Shown here: positions 7,056 to 8,137 of the stretch, piece after piece
Numbering within the stretch: the stretch's first letter is position 1
Layout of the letters: the number at the start of each line of letters is the position of its first letter
Source of the DNA: an uncultured Eubacteriales bacterium
GTDB lineage: Bacteria > Bacillota > Clostridia > Lachnospirales > Lachnospiraceae
DNA: 8,137 bases
NCBI GenBank assembly: GCA_900545455.1
Contig: UQZF01000128.1
Location: forward strand, 1 to 8,137
Reading direction: 5' to 3'
Position numbers and translations under genes: made by a program
Notes under the pieces: generated by a model
Seen by the model: only the letters and a program-made list of their open reading frames with translations
Told to the model about the DNA's origin: nothing
Databases searched by the model: none

Positions 7056-8137
7056 TTAGAATAAGCCTATTATCTTATCATCGACAACGTCAATGTTCTC
7101 AGCGGCAGGAACCTTAGGAAGTCCCGGCATTGTCATGACCGTGCCGGTTATGGCTACAACGAAGCCTGCTCCCGCGCTCACATACACTTCTCTTATGTTT
7201 ACATTGAAGCCCTCAGGGCGTCCGAGAGCGTTCGGATCGTCGGAGAGTGAATACTGGTTCTTCGCCATACATACAGGAAGATTTCCGTAACCCATCTTCT
7301 CAATCTTCTTCAACATTCTTGATGCCTCAGCGGAATAGCTTACAGAACCTGCACCGTAAATCTTAGTAGCTATCGCCTCTATCTTATCCTTTAAAGGCGC
7401 GTCAAGCTCGTAGGTAAACTTAAGCTCGCTCTTCTTAGTCTCAAGTGTCTTGATAACCTTAGAAGCAAGCTCCTCGCCGCCCTTTCCGCCTTCTGCCCAC
7501 ACCTTTGCAAGTGCGAACTCACAGCCCATGTCCTCACAGTGCTTTCTTATAAACTCGTACTCCTCCTCAGTATCGGTGAGGAACGAGTTGAGCGTAACCA
7601 CTACAGGGACACCAAAGGCGTGAAGATTCTCGATGTGCTTGTCAAGGTTAACTATTCCCTTCTTTACCGCCTCAAGGTTAGGAGCCGCAAGCTCATCCTT
7701 CTTGACGCCGCCATTGTATTTAAGTGCCTTTACGGTAGCAAGAATGACAACCGCATCAGGGGCGATTCCAGCCTTGCGGCACTTGATGTCGATGAACTTC
7801 TCTGCTCCGAGGTCAGCGCCGAAGCCTGCCTCCGTCACAACGTAGTCTGCCATCTTGAGTGCAGCCTTTGTCGCTCTCACGCTGTTGCAGCCGTGAGCGA
7901 TGTTGGCAAAAGGTCCACCGTGAACAAGTGCAGGAGTTCCCTCGAGTGTCTGAATCATGTTAGGCTTTATCGCATCCTTTAAAAGTGCAGCCATCGCGCC
8001 AACAGCCTTTAAGTCTGCCGCCGTCACAGGCTCACCCGCATAATTGTATGCGACAATTATCTTTCCGAGTCTTTCCTTTAAATCTTCCATATCACTTGCA
8101 AGACAAAGTATTGCCATTATCTCGGTCGCAACGGTGA
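7056..8137 (-). CDS. fhs: Formate--tetrahydrofolate ligase, C-terminal part (5' end outside window)
   Basis: This enzyme (EC 6.3.4.3) joins formate to tetrahydrofolate using ATP, giving 10-formyl-tetrahydrofolate for one-carbon metabolism, purine synthesis and initiator-tRNA formylation; it is cytoplasmic. The frame is open to the right edge, so the true start lies outside and the methionine at 8117 is internal. About 360 codons are present against a usual length near 556 residues, so roughly the last two thirds are seen; the N-terminal ATP-binding loop is missing. Recognisable family blocks include VATEIMAILCLA at the edge, VHGGPFANIAHGCNS, VVTEAGFGADLGAEKF, KNQYSLSDDPNALGRPEGF and the terminal MTMPGLPKVPAAENI block. 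The gene ends in TAA, 38 bases before murF on the same strand. No frameshift or missing block is visible in the part shown. Identification is very secure. Confidence 0.97.
   Translation of the reverse strand, partial: TVATEIMAILCLASDMEDLKERLGKIIVAYNYAGEPVTAADLKAVGAMAALLKDAIKPNMIQTLEGTPALVHGGPFANIAHGCNSVRATKAALKMADYVVTEAGFGADLGAEKFIDIKCRKAGIAPDAVVILATVKALKYNGGVKKDELAAPNLEAVKKGIVNLDKHIENLHAFGVPVVVTLNSFLTDTEEEYEFIRKHCEDMGCEFALAKVWAEGGKGGEELASKVIKTLETKKSELKFTYELDAPLKDKIEAIATKIYGAGSVSYSAEASRMLKKIEKMGYGNLPVCMAKNQYSLSDDPNALGRPEGFNVNIREVYVSAGAGFVVAITGTVMTMPGLPKVPAAENIDVVDDKIIGLF

Noticed and set aside
7056..7075. Weak inverted repeat (AATAAGCCTATT) at the end of fhs as a possible terminator
   Set aside because: The stem is only about four A-T pairs and is mostly inside the last fhs codons; no strong stem with a T run follows.
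7539..7982. 147-codon plus-strand open frame opposite fhs
   Set aside because: It is antisense to highly conserved Fhs blocks and has no recognisable protein features.

Overview
The window holds an ordinary, densely packed run of bacterial housekeeping genes. All of them lie on the minus strand, so they are transcribed from high to low coordinates. The meso-diaminopimelate signature in MurE and the priA-def-fmt-yugP gene order point to a Gram-positive member of the Clostridia. Protein style and a base composition that looks near half GC suggest a Lachnospiraceae-like organism; that assignment is inference. No RNA gene, mobile element, CRISPR array or long repeat was seen.

Reading in the direction of transcription: fhs (formate-tetrahydrofolate ligase, 5' part outside the window, 8137-7056); murF (7017-5581) and murE (5570-4068), two cytoplasmic ligases that build the peptidoglycan stem peptide; priA (4089-1840), the replication-restart helicase; def (1815-1336) and fmt (1308-355), which remove and add the N-formyl group of initiator methionine; and the 5' part of a yugP-type membrane zinc metallopeptidase gene (336-1), cut by the window edge. 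Gaps are 10 to 38 bases and murE/priA overlap by 22 bases. No stretch over 300 bases lacks a gene and no terminator hairpin was found, so the six complete or partial junctions look like one transcription unit. The 38-base fhs-murF gap is the most likely place for a boundary if there is one.

The genes link functionally in two ways. Fhs makes 10-formyl-tetrahydrofolate, the formyl donor used by Fmt, and Def later removes that formyl group. MurE and MurF perform consecutive steps of UDP-MurNAc-pentapeptide synthesis, although their gene order here is the reverse of the pathway. The priA-def-fmt core matches the classic Firmicutes cluster (as in Bacillus subtilis). I did not find a previously undescribed system; the findings below are small oddities in otherwise standard genes.
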